Source: Planctomycetota bacterium (lineage in GTDB: Bacteria; Planctomycetota; Phycisphaerae; UBA1845). Taken from it: DNA of 64,000 nt. The notes below the pieces were generated by a model. It saw nothing but the letters and a program-made list of their open reading frames with translations, was not told the DNA's origin and made no database searches. The translations under genes were made by a program, and so were the position numbers. Location: positions 1-64,000 of the forward strand of contig JACQFE010000046.1 of the NCBI GenBank assembly GCA_016200265.1, given 5' to 3'. Shown one piece after another: positions 18,401-26,412 of this stretch. Within the stretch, counting starts at the first letter, position 1, and every line of letters begins with the position of its first letter.

Positions 18401-18925
18401 ATCGGCTGTGTGCACGTGGACAACTCCAATCCTTGCACGGACGGAAGTGCATGCACCACCGGCGATCAATGCTCCGGAGGAACGTGCGTCGTGGGTCCGC
18501 CGCCCAATTGCGATGACAAGAATCTCTGCACGGATGATTCGTGCAATCCGGCCAATGGTTGCGTGCATGCGAACAACGCAATTTCGTGCAGCGACGGCAA
18601 CCCCTGCACCGTCGGGGACACATGCTTGGGAGGGAGTTGTATATCCGGGCCGCCACCGAATTGCAGCGACGGCGACGCGTGCACAAACGATATTTGTTCT
18701 CAGGGCGCGTGCGTACACGGTGATCCGCCGAGCTGCAACGACCAGGATGCATGCACTGCGGACAGCTGCGATCCCGCGACTGGATCGTGCGTGAATTCGA
18801 TGCTGGATACTCCCCATTGCAACCCGATTCCGACCGTGTCACAATGGGGTCTCATCATCCTTTCCATCTTGCTGCTGACCGGTGCTAAGATTTATTTTGG
18901 CAGAAAGGACGCTCGAGCATTTTAG
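12407..18925 (+). CDS. giant secreted Cys-rich repeat protein (Dicty_CTDC-like repeats) with IPTL-CTERM tail
   Basis: Start ATG 12407 (MDARLNAGAAV) is preceded by GGAGGAAGAAGG; upstream in-frame codons are not needed. The protein has 2172 residues. After a signal peptide ending near ANAAHAQ comes a unique N-terminal region of about 450 residues with CTGxG motifs. Then about 64 four-cysteine half-units of 24-26 residues alternate between type A (CDDGNVCTDDSCNPASGC) and type B (CSDGNACTTNDTCSGGSC), giving a roughly 153-bp DNA period. These resemble Pfam Dicty_CTDC (slime mold) repeats. Four half-units carry a longer linker (GTPIPGCVEC or GTPNGSICC). The C-terminus IPTVSQWG plus a hydrophobic helix and GRKDAR is an IPTL-CTERM sorting tail, implying export and surface processing by an exosortase-type system not seen here. 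Probably a rod-like, disulfide-rich surface or matrix protein. Confidence 0.85.
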   Translation: MDARLNAGAAVCSVSRQIVRSSRGHCYRCIGVAAAFVTLALHANAAHAQLQTTTAGCIQDVATKYGGPSGIHCTANDVSIGLVTLPATPVDGCDYLGDTTTFDAIVKVQSTATERYDIGIYLSLDGGAAYTGSCLISTLPYTPSNNNPACAGSGNPFACCTGVGTGTCAYSDLDSTTNTGMVCSSANTQICNDNSDCTGSVPVCTGAGAPFACCTGNGTGSSCGTCITPGALQDLCGDITSTNAVYYKITGVTVSCLDVDNDGFLDINALTSWRQSGANDLCRTPSAAFPGAPSKCKEQPTLKIPINVPKTIQVCKDIVPNSDTGKFNLQLDGTSFYCSDGSGTCASGSGACSDGTGTCMAATNVGDNYCTSNITVAAGSHTISETAGTSTVLTDYNSSIACYDTAGHCTGDSTVACIATATCAALGKGTCNMTPTLVGSCSNCTSKSITIGTMATKIVCTISNVNKCYNSDGTPVNCDDSNVCTTDSCVPATGCVHTNNTNSCNDNNACTTGDVCSGGVCSGTTLNCNDNNPCTNDSCNTATGCVYANNTSPCNDGNACTTNDTCSGGSCVGGSAPNCDDGNVCTTDSCNSATGCVHTNNSVPCNDSNACTTGDTCSGGSCVGSPLNCDDGNVCTTDACNTSTGCTHTNNSASCSDGNACTTNDTCSGGSCSGTPVNCNDSNPCTADSCNPATGCVYSSNSNPCDDGHACTTGDVCHLGSCSGTLIPGCIECATAADCNDGNVCTTDTCTGGVCVYTNNTNSCSDGNACTVNDVCFSGMCQPGAAPNCDDGNVCTDDSCNPASGCVHVNNTSPCNDGSACTTNDTCSGGSCVGGPAPNCDDGNVCTTDSCNPASGCTHVSNTSPCSDGNACTTNDTCSGGSCVGGPAPNCDDGNVCTDDSCDSALGCVHANNSLPCSDGNACTTNDSCSGGTCVPGSPLNCDDGNGCTDDSCNPASGCVYMNNSNPCSDGNACTTSDTCAGGSCVPGPAPNCDDGNGCTDDSCNPSIGCVHINNSSPCTDGNACTIGDACSGGSCIPGSPLDCDDGNGCTNDSCNPATGCVYVNNTNPCSDGNACTTNDTCSGGACVPGPAPNCDDGNVCTTDGCDAVTGCTHTNNTNPCDDGQACTSNDVCSGGSCHGTPNGSICCTTNAQCNDGNVCTTDTCQGGICVFTNNTNPCTDGSACTTNDTCSGGSCVPGPALNCDDGNVCTNDSCNPASGCEHVNNNSPCSDGNACTTNDTCSGGSCVPGAALNCDDGNVCTDDSCNPASGCVHVDNTSPCSDGNACTTNDTCLGGDCVPGPAPNCDDGNVCTDDSCDTSLGCVYANNSLPCTDNNACTTNDMCSGGSCVPGAPLNCDDGNVCTTDSCNPASGCVYTNNTNPCDDGLGCTDNDMCSGGSCHGTPNGSICCVTTADCNDGNICTTEYCQGGVCVYTNNNNPCSDGSACTTNDTCSGGNCVPGPAPNCDDGNICTDDACDPATGCTHVNNTNPCSDGDACTTNDTCAGGSCIPGPPPNCDDGNGCTDDSCNPASGCVHVNNTSPCSDSNACTTNDACSGGSCVPGSPLNCDDGNVCTDDSCDPAGGCMHANNTSPCSDGNACTTNDTCSGGSCIPGPAPNCNDNNVCTDDFCDSAVGCRHADNSLPCSDGSACTTTDTCHGGACVPGPAPNCDDGNVCTDDSCNPASGCTHTNNSNSCGDGHPCTSNDVCINGTCQGTPIPGCVECASSSACDDGNVCTTDDCQGDICVHINNTNPCSDGNACTTNDVCTGGSCVPGVPLNCDDSNVCTDDSCNPSSGCVHVNNANPCNDGDACTTNDICSGGHCAGGPPPNCDDGNVCTDDSCDAVKGCKHVNNTGPCSDGNACTSNDICSGGSCIPGPPTSCDDGNGCTTDSCKPSSGCVHSNNANPCDDGNACTVGDVCSGGSCSGGPPLNCDDGNPCTDDMCNKTVGCLHNNNTYPCNDVNACTTNDHCSGGKCVGGPPLNCDDNNICTDDSCAPAIGCVHVDNSNPCTDGSACTTGDQCSGGTCVVGPPPNCDDKNLCTDDSCNPANGCVHANNAISCSDGNPCTVGDTCLGGSCISGPPPNCSDGDACTNDICSQGACVHGDPPSCNDQDACTADSCDPATGSCVNSMLDTPHCNPIPTVSQWGLIILSILLLTGAKIYFGRKDARAF

Positions 18926-19050
18926 TCCTATAAGGAACGATGGCATCCGCAGTGACGCGGGTATCTGTGGCACGGAATCGTAGTTATTGGACTTTGTGGT
19001 GGGGATTTGCGAAGAATGGGGCGAAAACATAATAAATTTTCGTTGGCCCA

Positions 19051-19079
19051 TTGAACTGTTTTGAAGGGTCGTCTATACT
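19051..19079 (+). promoter_or_regulatory. sigma70-type promoter for the PEP-CTERM P-domain gene
   Basis: TTGAAC (19051-19056), a 17-base spacer, then TATACT (19074-19079): five of six matches in each box. It lies about 125 bases upstream of the start codon at 19206 in an otherwise gene-free 280-bp gap. Confidence 0.55.
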
Positions 19080-19205
19080 ACCGCGTAGGAAAGATAGTTT
19101 TCTCGATGTGTTGAGGGGGATTCGAAGAGGGTGGCTTCAAAGGGGTTTCCCGCACAACAGGTTCGCCAAAGAAACAGCGGAAGCGAAGTGGGGAGGGTTT
19201 GTTCT

Positions 19206-19820
19206 ATGAAATTAAGCAGAGTGCTGGGTGTCATGACGCTTGTCGCAGTTGGGTCTTCGAGCGCCTATGCGGCCAACGAGTTTTCCTATACGTCAACCGG
19301 GCCGCCGATGTTGATTCCGACGCTTCCGAGCCCGACTTCAACCGAAGGTATCACGGTGGTGCCGCTTACGATGTCGGCCCCGCTGCCTGGCAACGGTCAC
19401 ATTGACACGTTGAACCTGACTTTGAATGGTCTGACGCACTCCAACGCCGGCGACCTCGACATTTATTTGATCGATCCGTTCGGCACGACGCTTGAGATCA
19501 TGACGGACCATGCCAATGGTCAGGGGCTCGCGAATGCGACACTTCGTTTCAGTGACTTGGGTGCGCTTCTGCCGAGCAATGAAAATGACCCGATCAATCC
19601 AGACACGACCTACAAGCCGGAAGGCACTCCCCCTGGCTTTGGGCTTTATCACAATGGCCTGGGTGGAACGGACGCCTGGATTCTCTTGCTCATCGACGAT
19701 ACGCCGGGAGATACGGGTTCGATTACGTCGTATACGCTTAGTGGAACGGCCGTGCCGGAGCCGATGACACTGTCTCTGTTGGCGCTTGGCGCGTTCGCGA
19801 CTTTGCGTCGCCGGAAGTAA
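19206..19820 (+). CDS. exported P-domain protein with PEP-CTERM sorting tail
   Basis: ATG 19206 (MKLSRVLGVMTLVAVGSSSA) opens a signal peptide and follows GGGGAGGG; an upstream GTG (19131) would spoil the signal. The mature part (about residues 24-178) resembles the proprotein convertase P domain: DTLNLTLNGLTHSNAGDLDI, IDPFGTTLEIM, and near the end GGTDAWILLLIDDTPGDTGS, a typical closing strand. The C-terminus is VPEPMTLSLLALGAFATLRRR, a PEP-CTERM signal (VPEP, hydrophobic helix, arginine cluster), predicting exosortase-dependent sorting to the outer surface. 204 residues. No protease domain is present, so it is a stand-alone beta-sandwich. A terminator follows at 19875. Confidence 0.8.
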   Translation: MKLSRVLGVMTLVAVGSSSAYAANEFSYTSTGPPMLIPTLPSPTSTEGITVVPLTMSAPLPGNGHIDTLNLTLNGLTHSNAGDLDIYLIDPFGTTLEIMTDHANGQGLANATLRFSDLGALLPSNENDPINPDTTYKPEGTPPGFGLYHNGLGGTDAWILLLIDDTPGDTGSITSYTLSGTAVPEPMTLSLLALGAFATLRRRK

Positions 19821-19874
19821 GAACGCTTCGTGGAGCTTGCGTCGCTTGCAAGCCGCGATTTGACATGAACTTTG

Positions 19875-19905
19875 AAAAGCCCGTCTCCTCGAAGGCGGGC
19901 TTTTT
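19875..19905 (+). terminator. rho-independent terminator
   Basis: AAAAGCCCG (19875-19883) pairs with CGGGCTTTT (19896-19904) around a 12-base loop, with T's at the 3' side. It lies 54 bases after the PEP-CTERM gene. Confidence 0.85.
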
Positions 19906-19983
19906 CATTTCGCTCTGGGGCCAATTTAATTTCGCCTGCTCAAAAAAACGAACTTCACCCGTTATTGGGGGAATTATCGGCGC

Positions 19984-22794
19984 ATGAGATCATCGCTCCT
20001 CAAGAGATCCGCATTGCAGGGTTCGATATCACTTTGGCGTTCACAAGATCATCGTCGAGCAACCGGTGACAAGTTTGGGCGTTCCCGCGACGTTGTTTAC
20101 GCCGCATTTGCGGTCGCTTTGATCAGCTCGCACACCGCATTCGGGCAAATTCGTCCATCAAACGACGCAGGCGACACGACATTTGGAAAGTCCCACCGCG
20201 TGCAACGCTCCGTTGATCTTGTGTCACCGAATCGAAATGAAAACAGAATTCTCTACGAGCAAAATGTCGGACGAAATGAAGGCCGATCGGTGTCTTCTCC
20301 AGGCACAGCGGCGCAATCGCGCGATCCTGAGGCAAAGTCGCACGGTCCGTCCAAATCGGAGATCGCAGGAAACACGAATTCTTCAGCAACCGAAGAGTCC
20401 GTTGCCACAGCTCTGGCTGCTCCAGTAAACGATGCATGCGCGAACGCGACTGCGATTTCCGGCATGGGCGAATTCTCGTTCAACAACACCAGTGCGACTC
20501 TCGACGGACCGGCGCACGCCGCGTGCGTGGGACAGTTCAACCAGCCGAACATCGACAAGGACGTGTGGTATTGCTGGACCGCGCCGTCGTGCGGCGCGAC
20601 GACGCTCGTGTCCACTTGCGGAGACACGACCGTGGATACGAAGATCGCCGTGTACACAGGATGCAATTGCCCGCCCACGGACGCAAATCTTATTTCGTGC
20701 AACGACGATGACTGCTCCACGCAGAGCCGTGTGTCATTTCCCTCCCAGGCCGGTCAAAGCTATTTGATTCGCATCGGTTCGTTTCCCGGTCTCGCGGGTG
20801 GAACGGGCTTGTTCAATATCTCATGCCAGGCGTCGAGGCCCTGCACATCGCCCTCGCAGAATTGTCAGACGCGCGGGACAAGCCTGGCGTTCAACAGCAA
20901 TCGGCTGGATTTCAAGGTGGCCGACAATTTCACCCCGCTAAGCAGCGGACAAGTTTCATCGATCTGCTTTTGGGGGGCCTACGTCGATGACATCGGCGGC
21001 GAGAATTGCTTTGGCTCGGGCACGGATGCCATCGTCGTCAAATACTACGCGGACAACAACGGCCTGCCCGGGAATTTGCTGACGACCTATTCGCAATCCT
21101 CGGCGACGCTTGCGGTCAACGGGCCCGTGGCGACGGGAGACAAGATCGCGAGCCGGTACGACGAATACGAGTTTCGAGCGACGCATGCGGCGCTCGGCGT
21201 TTCGGCCGGTGCGTGTTATTGGGTTGAAATCACCAACGAAATTCCGGGCTGTTCATGGTATTGGGAGGGATCGCTTCCGCACGATGAGCGATCGGTTCAG
21301 GATGGGTTCGTCCCCAACCAGCCGAAGAATGGTTACGACTTGAACGACTTGATGGGCAATGATACGGCCTTTTGCCTGAGCACCGCGCTTGGCGATCCGA
21401 ACAATTGCACGCCTCCACCGCCGGGGAACGACGCCTGCGCTTCGGCGACGCCGATTTCCGGTCCGGGTGAGTATTTCTTCGATAATTCCTCGGCCACGAC
21501 CGATGGTCCGGGGCACGCGCAGTGTCTTTCGGCCGGTGAAACGGGCATGGATCATGACATCTGGTATTGCTGGACCTCGACATGCTCGGGCGAAGTTCTT
21601 GCGCGAACGTGCGATCGGACGGCCGTGGACACGCGGCTCGCCGTGTATGACGGTTGTGAATGTCCCGTGACCGACGCGAGCTTGTTGAGTTGCAACGATG
21701 ATTTGTGCGATGGCTATTTCACCGATCAACCTCCGCGAGCGTCAATGGTCCGCTTCAACGCGATTGCGGGACATACGTATGAGATCCGCGTGGGGACGTA
21801 TCCGACCTCACCGGGCGGCACCGGAACGCTCAGCATAACCTGCGGTCCGCCGGCGAATCCGAGCTGTCCGGGGACAGGTTCGTGCTGTGAAGGGACAGGC
21901 GGCCTGGGCTGCGACGACGTTTCGTGTTGTGAGAGCGTGTGCGCGTGCGATCCGTTCTGTTGCTCTGTGGGCTGGGACGCGGATTGCTCCGGCGCCGGGT
22001 TTGTGCCGGGTTGCGGTGCGCAGGCGCTATGTGCTTGCAATCAGTGCGGCGGGCCGACGGCAGGTGACTGCTGCAGCGGACACAACTCGCCGTTCTGCTT
22101 GGATGCCGCGTGCTGCCAGGCGGTATGTGCGTGCGATTCTTTCTGCTGCGACACGGAATGGGATCAGTTTTGCGCGACCACCGGCGCTGATAATAATGGT
22201 TGCGGCGCGGGGGAGCTTTGCGGGTCGTTGTGTCGGCTGAATTGTCCGGCCGGCGCAGTCACGTGGGTCAATCCGCCCAATGGTGTGGTGGATGCGGGGC
22301 GTCCGTTTGATCCCGCGATTCCGTCTCAGATCCTGGGCATCAATCAGATCATCGCGACGGCGCCATCGGACGCGGATCCGCGATGTTGGACACTCTGCGA
22401 AACGGACAGCGTCGGCTCTGCCAACGGGATTACGAACGTGCTGGAAACGTCGGGAACGTACACGCTGATGCTGGCGCGAGCGATCTCTCCGGGCGCAGTG
22501 ACCACGATTTCGTATACGAATATCAACAACGCAGCGACGGTAGGGCGGTTTACGTCCCATCCCGCGAACGTCGACGGGGCGGGTTTTGCTGAAGTGCTTG
22601 ATGTGTCGACGCTCGTGGCGGCAATGGCGGGCACAGCGACGCTTCCCTGGGGCGTGTTCAGTAGTGACATTGACCGCAGCACCGAATTCACCCCTCTAGA
22701 CATTCTTGGCGCGATCGACTTGTTGAATGGAGCGGGAACGTACACGGTTTGGAACGGAAGCATCAAGCCAAGTTCGCAGCCGTTTTGTCCGTGA
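19984..22794 (+). CDS. large secreted protein with repeated NDAC domains and Cys-rich modules
   Basis: A 936-residue protein. The N-terminal region is basic and long; the hydrophobic signal core is about 38-54 (VVYAAFAVALISSHTAFGQ). A low-complexity polar stretch follows to about 145. Two homologous domains start NDACANATAISG (149) and NDACASATPISG (about 480); each contains DxWYCWT and a TRLAVYDGCECP-type strand. This domain is common in planctomycete secreted proteins and resembles bacterial pre-peptidase C-terminal beta-sandwiches. Residues about 630-760 have paired CCE/CC modules (SCCESVCACDPFCC, ACCQAVCACDSFCC). The tail (765-936) has a possible Ca-type loop (DIDRSTEFTPLDILGAIDL). No catalytic motif is recognised. 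Likely an extracellular binding protein. Confidence 0.7.
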   Translation: MRSSLLKRSALQGSISLWRSQDHRRATGDKFGRSRDVVYAAFAVALISSHTAFGQIRPSNDAGDTTFGKSHRVQRSVDLVSPNRNENRILYEQNVGRNEGRSVSSPGTAAQSRDPEAKSHGPSKSEIAGNTNSSATEESVATALAAPVNDACANATAISGMGEFSFNNTSATLDGPAHAACVGQFNQPNIDKDVWYCWTAPSCGATTLVSTCGDTTVDTKIAVYTGCNCPPTDANLISCNDDDCSTQSRVSFPSQAGQSYLIRIGSFPGLAGGTGLFNISCQASRPCTSPSQNCQTRGTSLAFNSNRLDFKVADNFTPLSSGQVSSICFWGAYVDDIGGENCFGSGTDAIVVKYYADNNGLPGNLLTTYSQSSATLAVNGPVATGDKIASRYDEYEFRATHAALGVSAGACYWVEITNEIPGCSWYWEGSLPHDERSVQDGFVPNQPKNGYDLNDLMGNDTAFCLSTALGDPNNCTPPPPGNDACASATPISGPGEYFFDNSSATTDGPGHAQCLSAGETGMDHDIWYCWTSTCSGEVLARTCDRTAVDTRLAVYDGCECPVTDASLLSCNDDLCDGYFTDQPPRASMVRFNAIAGHTYEIRVGTYPTSPGGTGTLSITCGPPANPSCPGTGSCCEGTGGLGCDDVSCCESVCACDPFCCSVGWDADCSGAGFVPGCGAQALCACNQCGGPTAGDCCSGHNSPFCLDAACCQAVCACDSFCCDTEWDQFCATTGADNNGCGAGELCGSLCRLNCPAGAVTWVNPPNGVVDAGRPFDPAIPSQILGINQIIATAPSDADPRCWTLCETDSVGSANGITNVLETSGTYTLMLARAISPGAVTTISYTNINNAATVGRFTSHPANVDGAGFAEVLDVSTLVAAMAGTATLPWGVFSSDIDRSTEFTPLDILGAIDLLNGAGTYTVWNGSIKPSSQPFCP

Positions 22795-22840
22795 AAACTG
22801 ACGATCATCCGGAGTGGTTCACGCCAGGTGGATCCACGAG

Positions 22841-24949
22841 CTAGCGAGGGAACGCATCGGGTAGGCCGGCGTCGATAGGAAGCACTGCGCCGGTCGTCGG
22901 AGTGGCGTTCGACGCGAAGAAGACGACGGCATTTCCCACATGTCGCGGGGTCACTTCCGTGCGAAGAAGGCTTCGTTGGCGATAATGATGGGGAAGCGTT
23001 TTCGGATCAATTCCGTGCGTTGCAGCGCGCTGCGGGCCGACCTCGGCCCATAGTCCCGACGGAGCCTTTGAGTCGCCAAAGACAGCGTCAGGTGCGAGCA
23101 AGTTTACACGAATGTCAAACGGAGCGAGTTCAATGGCGGCCACGCGGGCGAGCTGATGCGCGGCCGCTTTCGATGCACTGTACGCGGCGAAATCCTTGCC
23201 CGGTGCGGCCACGTTCTTGGTTGAAATGACAATGATGTTCCCGCCCGTTCCTTGTCGCTTGAGCAATTTCGCGCCTTCGCGCAGAAATAGAAATGATCCG
23301 ACCGCGTTGATGTCTAGAAGGCGTCGAAAATCGGCGACCGAGAGTTCGTCGATTGCGGCCACGTGAGCAGCGCCGGCGTTGACGACGATGACATCGGCAC
23401 CGCCAAACGCGCGTGCGATTTCGTCAAATCCTTCGCGCACGCTAGTTTCATTCGTCACATCGATCGTGATTCCAATCGCACAGCTATTGCCGTGCTTGCC
23501 GTTCAGCCGCCCGACGACGCTTGCGATGCGGTCAGGATCGACGTCGGTTACGACGACGTGTGCTCCGGCGTCCGCGCAGGTTTCGGCAATGCCGGCACCG
23601 ATGGCTCCCGCGCCCCCGCTGATGACCACGACCTGACCGGCCAACGCTCCCGCCGGACGACGCAGCTTCTTGCGTTCCATGTCGCAGAATTCCATGTCGA
23701 AGAGGTCCGCATCGGAAAGCGATTGGAATCCGCCAATGGACAAGGCATCGAATTTGGCGATGAGCGTTTGCTCGGCGATGTCGGCGGCGATTCGGGCGTC
23801 GCGAAGGGTCGGGCCTGCGGCGAAGAATCCCGCGCCGGGCAATAGGATGACGCGAGGCGACGCATCGAAATCGCCAAGTTCGTTTCCGATTGGCCCGGCA
23901 TAGACACGATATCGTCCGCGAAATTTCGCGATTTCGGCCCGAAATTGATCACGAAGCACGTTGGGGTCAGACCATTGCGGCGACGGGACAAACATCCACC
24001 AGGGCTTGGTGCGGATGGTGTGGTCGGCGGTCATGGGACCGGAGGAAACGATTTCGGCCGCACGATCCGAGCCGATGATTTGCCGCAATTCGTTCGAGCC
24101 GCGCCATTCCAAAATGCAACGTTGTAAAGAAGCTGTGCCTGCGCCGGCACTAGGGTCATCTTTCGTGACGAGCAGTCCTCGCAACATCGGTGCGGCGCGA
24201 GCGGCCAGCGTCGCGGAAGATTCCGAAACTCGATCCACCGCTCGCGGCTTCTGCGAGGATACGCGCCGCGAAATGTATGCTTCGCAAAGGCTGACGATCT
24301 CAATGTGACGCCCGTAGGATTCGCAAGCCTCATCTCCGAAAGTCACTAGGCCGTGTTGCATCAAAACTGCGCCATGTGCATTCAGCTTCGCATCGACGGC
24401 CTCGGCGACGGCTTTGGCGAGATCGAATCCGGGCCGCACATAGGGAATGATGACGACTCGATCACCGAGCACTTCGCGAATGATCGTTTCGCCGTTCGGC
24501 TGATTGGTCAGCACGATGAGGGCGTCGGAATGCGAGTGATCGACGAACCGATGCGGCAGGAAAGCGTGCAGCAATGTTTCGATTGAAGGCGTGGGTGCGG
24601 CCGCATCGAGAAGGTTCGTGCGGATTTGATTGACCATCGACTCGTCGTCGAGTTGTTGAAGTGGCCGCAAGCGGCGTAGGTTGTCGAGCTGCAGCGCCGG
24701 AAGATCGGCCGGTTCGAGTAAAGCCATGTCTCGGCCCGAGCATTTCACGTGGACGACATCGAGTTCTTCTCCGAGGATGTTTTTCGTTCGGCCTTTGACC
24801 GACACATTCCCGCCGCCGTGAAGGACGAGCGTGCGTTCATCGCCGATCAATCGGGCGGTATAAACGCGAAGAGCGAAGTGCTGGCCGTGAAACTGGCCCC
24901 AGCGATCAATTGCTTCCTTTGCACCGGCGTCGGTCCAGCGGCTGTTCAT
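22841..24949 (-). CDS. bifunctional class II aldolase/short-chain dehydrogenase
   Basis: A 702-residue two-domain enzyme. Residues about 1-400 are a class II aldolase/adducin domain: [10 protein letters not shown] for phosphate binding and [12 protein letters not shown] with the zinc histidines. Residues about 435-702 are an SDR: Rossmann loop [23 protein letters not shown], catalytic Ser region and [13 protein letters not shown] with the Tyr/Lys pair. The order and length match the rhamnulose-1-phosphate aldolase/lactaldehyde dehydrogenase family (YuxG/RhaD-type), which splits a deoxyketose phosphate and oxidises the aldehyde. Substrate is not provable; no rhamnose or fucose genes lie nearby. 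It converges with the secreted protein gene at 22794. Confidence 0.8.
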   Translation of the reverse strand: MNSRWTDAGAKEAIDRWGQFHGQHFALRVYTARLIGDERTLVLHGGGNVSVKGRTKNILGEELDVVHVKCSGRDMALLEPADLPALQLDNLRRLRPLQQLDDESMVNQIRTNLLDAAAPTPSIETLLHAFLPHRFVDHSHSDALIVLTNQPNGETIIREVLGDRVVIIPYVRPGFDLAKAVAEAVDAKLNAHGAVLMQHGLVTFGDEACESYGRHIEIVSLCEAYISRRVSSQKPRAVDRVSESSATLAARAAPMLRGLLVTKDDPSAGAGTASLQRCILEWRGSNELRQIIGSDRAAEIVSSGPMTADHTIRTKPWWMFVPSPQWSDPNVLRDQFRAEIAKFRGRYRVYAGPIGNELGDFDASPRVILLPGAGFFAAGPTLRDARIAADIAEQTLIAKFDALSIGGFQSLSDADLFDMEFCDMERKKLRRPAGALAGQVVVISGGAGAIGAGIAETCADAGAHVVVTDVDPDRIASVVGRLNGKHGNSCAIGITIDVTNETSVREGFDEIARAFGGADVIVVNAGAAHVAAIDELSVADFRRLLDINAVGSFLFLREGAKLLKRQGTGGNIIVISTKNVAAPGKDFAAYSASKAAAHQLARVAAIELAPFDIRVNLLAPDAVFGDSKAPSGLWAEVGPQRAATHGIDPKTLPHHYRQRSLLRTEVTPRHVGNAVVFFASNATPTTGAVLPIDAGLPDAFPR

Positions 24950-25190
24950 GGAATCCGAATCTTCCTCTCAATTCCTGACTGGGGCGATACCGTACAGAAA
25001 TCGGGTGAATGTGGAAAGCCGAAGCAATGCCGCTATCGAGCGTCCAATTCCAACACAACAGACTTGTAACTTGTGCCGTCGTGCGAACGCCAATACAGCG
25101 GTCGAACCGCTTGCGGCCATTTCACCGTCTCGGTATTCTCGTCATCGTTTCATTGAGAAGATCGAGACAACCAACATGGAGAAGATACAC

Positions 25191-26366
25191 ATGATTCGAG
25201 GAATTGCGATTTTGTTCGTTCTCGGAGTCGGCTCGCTCGCCTTTGGGCAGGAAGGGAAGGACGCGGCGGCGGGCGACCCGCTGCATCCCAAGGTCAAGAT
25301 GGAAATCACCCAGGGCGACAAGCCCCTTGGCACCATCACCATCGAGCTGGATGGTGAGAAGGCCCCGATCAGCACGCTGAATTTCCTGGGCTATGTGAAT
25401 GACAAATACTACGACGGCACGGTGTTTCATCGCGTCATCAAGTCGTTCATGGCTCAGGGCGGCGGGTTCACGGCCGAGATGGATGAGAAAAAGCAAGGTC
25501 TGAAGCCATCGATCAAGAACGAATGGACGAATGGGCTGAAGAACGCTCGCGGCACGATTTCGATGGCCCGGCTTGGCGGTAATCCGGATTCCGCGACATC
25601 GCAGTTCTTCATCAATGTTGTGGATAACAAGATGCTCGACACTCCCCAACCAGACGGCGCGGGTTATGCCGTGTTCGGAAAAGTCGTCGATGGCATGGAC
25701 ACGGTGGACAAGATTCGCGACACGGAAGTCGGACCGCACCCGAAGTATCCCGCGGGTCCGACAGTTCCGAAGACGCCCGTGGTGATAAAGTCAATCCAGA
25801 CGGTTGGAAGCGTCGATAAGGCGGCGATTGAAACGAAGTCGAAGGCGGCCCCGGCGGCTGCCGCTGGTGATGCTGCCAAGCCCGCGACACCTCCGGCCGG
25901 TGAAGCTGCGAAGCCTGCTGCCACGCCGCCAGCCGGCGAAAAGAAGCCGGAAAGTTCTGCCGCGACGGGTGGAGATAAGAGCAAGGACATGGAGGCATTC
26001 GTCAAGAAGACGGCCGAGGAATTAAAAATGGAGCCCGTCAAGATGCCTTCGGGTGTGGTCTATTTCGATCTCAAGCCTGGCACAGGTGCCAGCCCAGGCC
26101 CAAGCGATCCGGTAACGGTCCATTACACCGGATGGTTGCTGGACGGAACAAAATTCGACAGTTCCGTGGACAAGGGTCAGCCGTACACGCTTCCACTGAA
26201 TCGATTCATCAAGGGCTGGGGCGAGGGATTAAGCACGATTAAAGAAGGCGGCAAGCGGAAGCTGATCATCCCCGCTGATCTTGCTTATGGAAAAGCAGGT
26301 CGACCGCAGATTCCACCGGATTCTCCGCTGGTTTTCGAAGTGGAGTTGATCAAAGTTGGCAAATAG
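25191..26366 (+). CDS. exported dual-family immunophilin: cyclophilin-FKBP fusion
   Basis: ATG 25191 ([19 protein letters not shown]) is preferred because GGAGAAG lies nine bases upstream, inside the codons that would follow ATG 25176. Signal peptide 1-20. Residues about 32-205 form a bacterial-type cyclophilin with the complete core [14 protein letters not shown] and SQFFINV. An Ala/Pro/Lys-rich linker spans about 210-266. Residues about 283-391 form an FKBP domain with the ligand-pocket residues intact: [25 protein letters not shown] (Trp) and LAYG (Tyr). Both are peptidyl-prolyl isomerases, so this is a periplasmic folding factor with two active sites. Cyclophilin-FKBP fusions are rare. 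The next gene has the same architecture. Confidence 0.85.
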   Translation: MIRGIAILFVLGVGSLAFGQEGKDAAAGDPLHPKVKMEITQGDKPLGTITIELDGEKAPISTLNFLGYVNDKYYDGTVFHRVIKSFMAQGGGFTAEMDEKKQGLKPSIKNEWTNGLKNARGTISMARLGGNPDSATSQFFINVVDNKMLDTPQPDGAGYAVFGKVVDGMDTVDKIRDTEVGPHPKYPAGPTVPKTPVVIKSIQTVGSVDKAAIETKSKAAPAAAAGDAAKPATPPAGEAAKPAATPPAGEKKPESSAATGGDKSKDMEAFVKKTAEELKMEPVKMPSGVVYFDLKPGTGASPGPSDPVTVHYTGWLLDGTKFDSSVDKGQPYTLPLNRFIKGWGEGLSTIKEGGKRKLIIPADLAYGKAGRPQIPPDSPLVFEVELIKVGK

Positions 26367-26412
26367 TCCGGAGGCTAGTTCGATCCATCAATTGCCTCAT
26401 TATCGGGTTGCC

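Noticed and set aside
13810-18842. Many long open frames on the minus strand (up to about 460 codons) opposite the giant repeat gene
   Set aside because: They mirror the 153-bp periodicity of the plus-strand repeats and translate to monotonous Ser/Gln/Val/His or Arg/Cys strings without starts, ribosome sites or known motifs.
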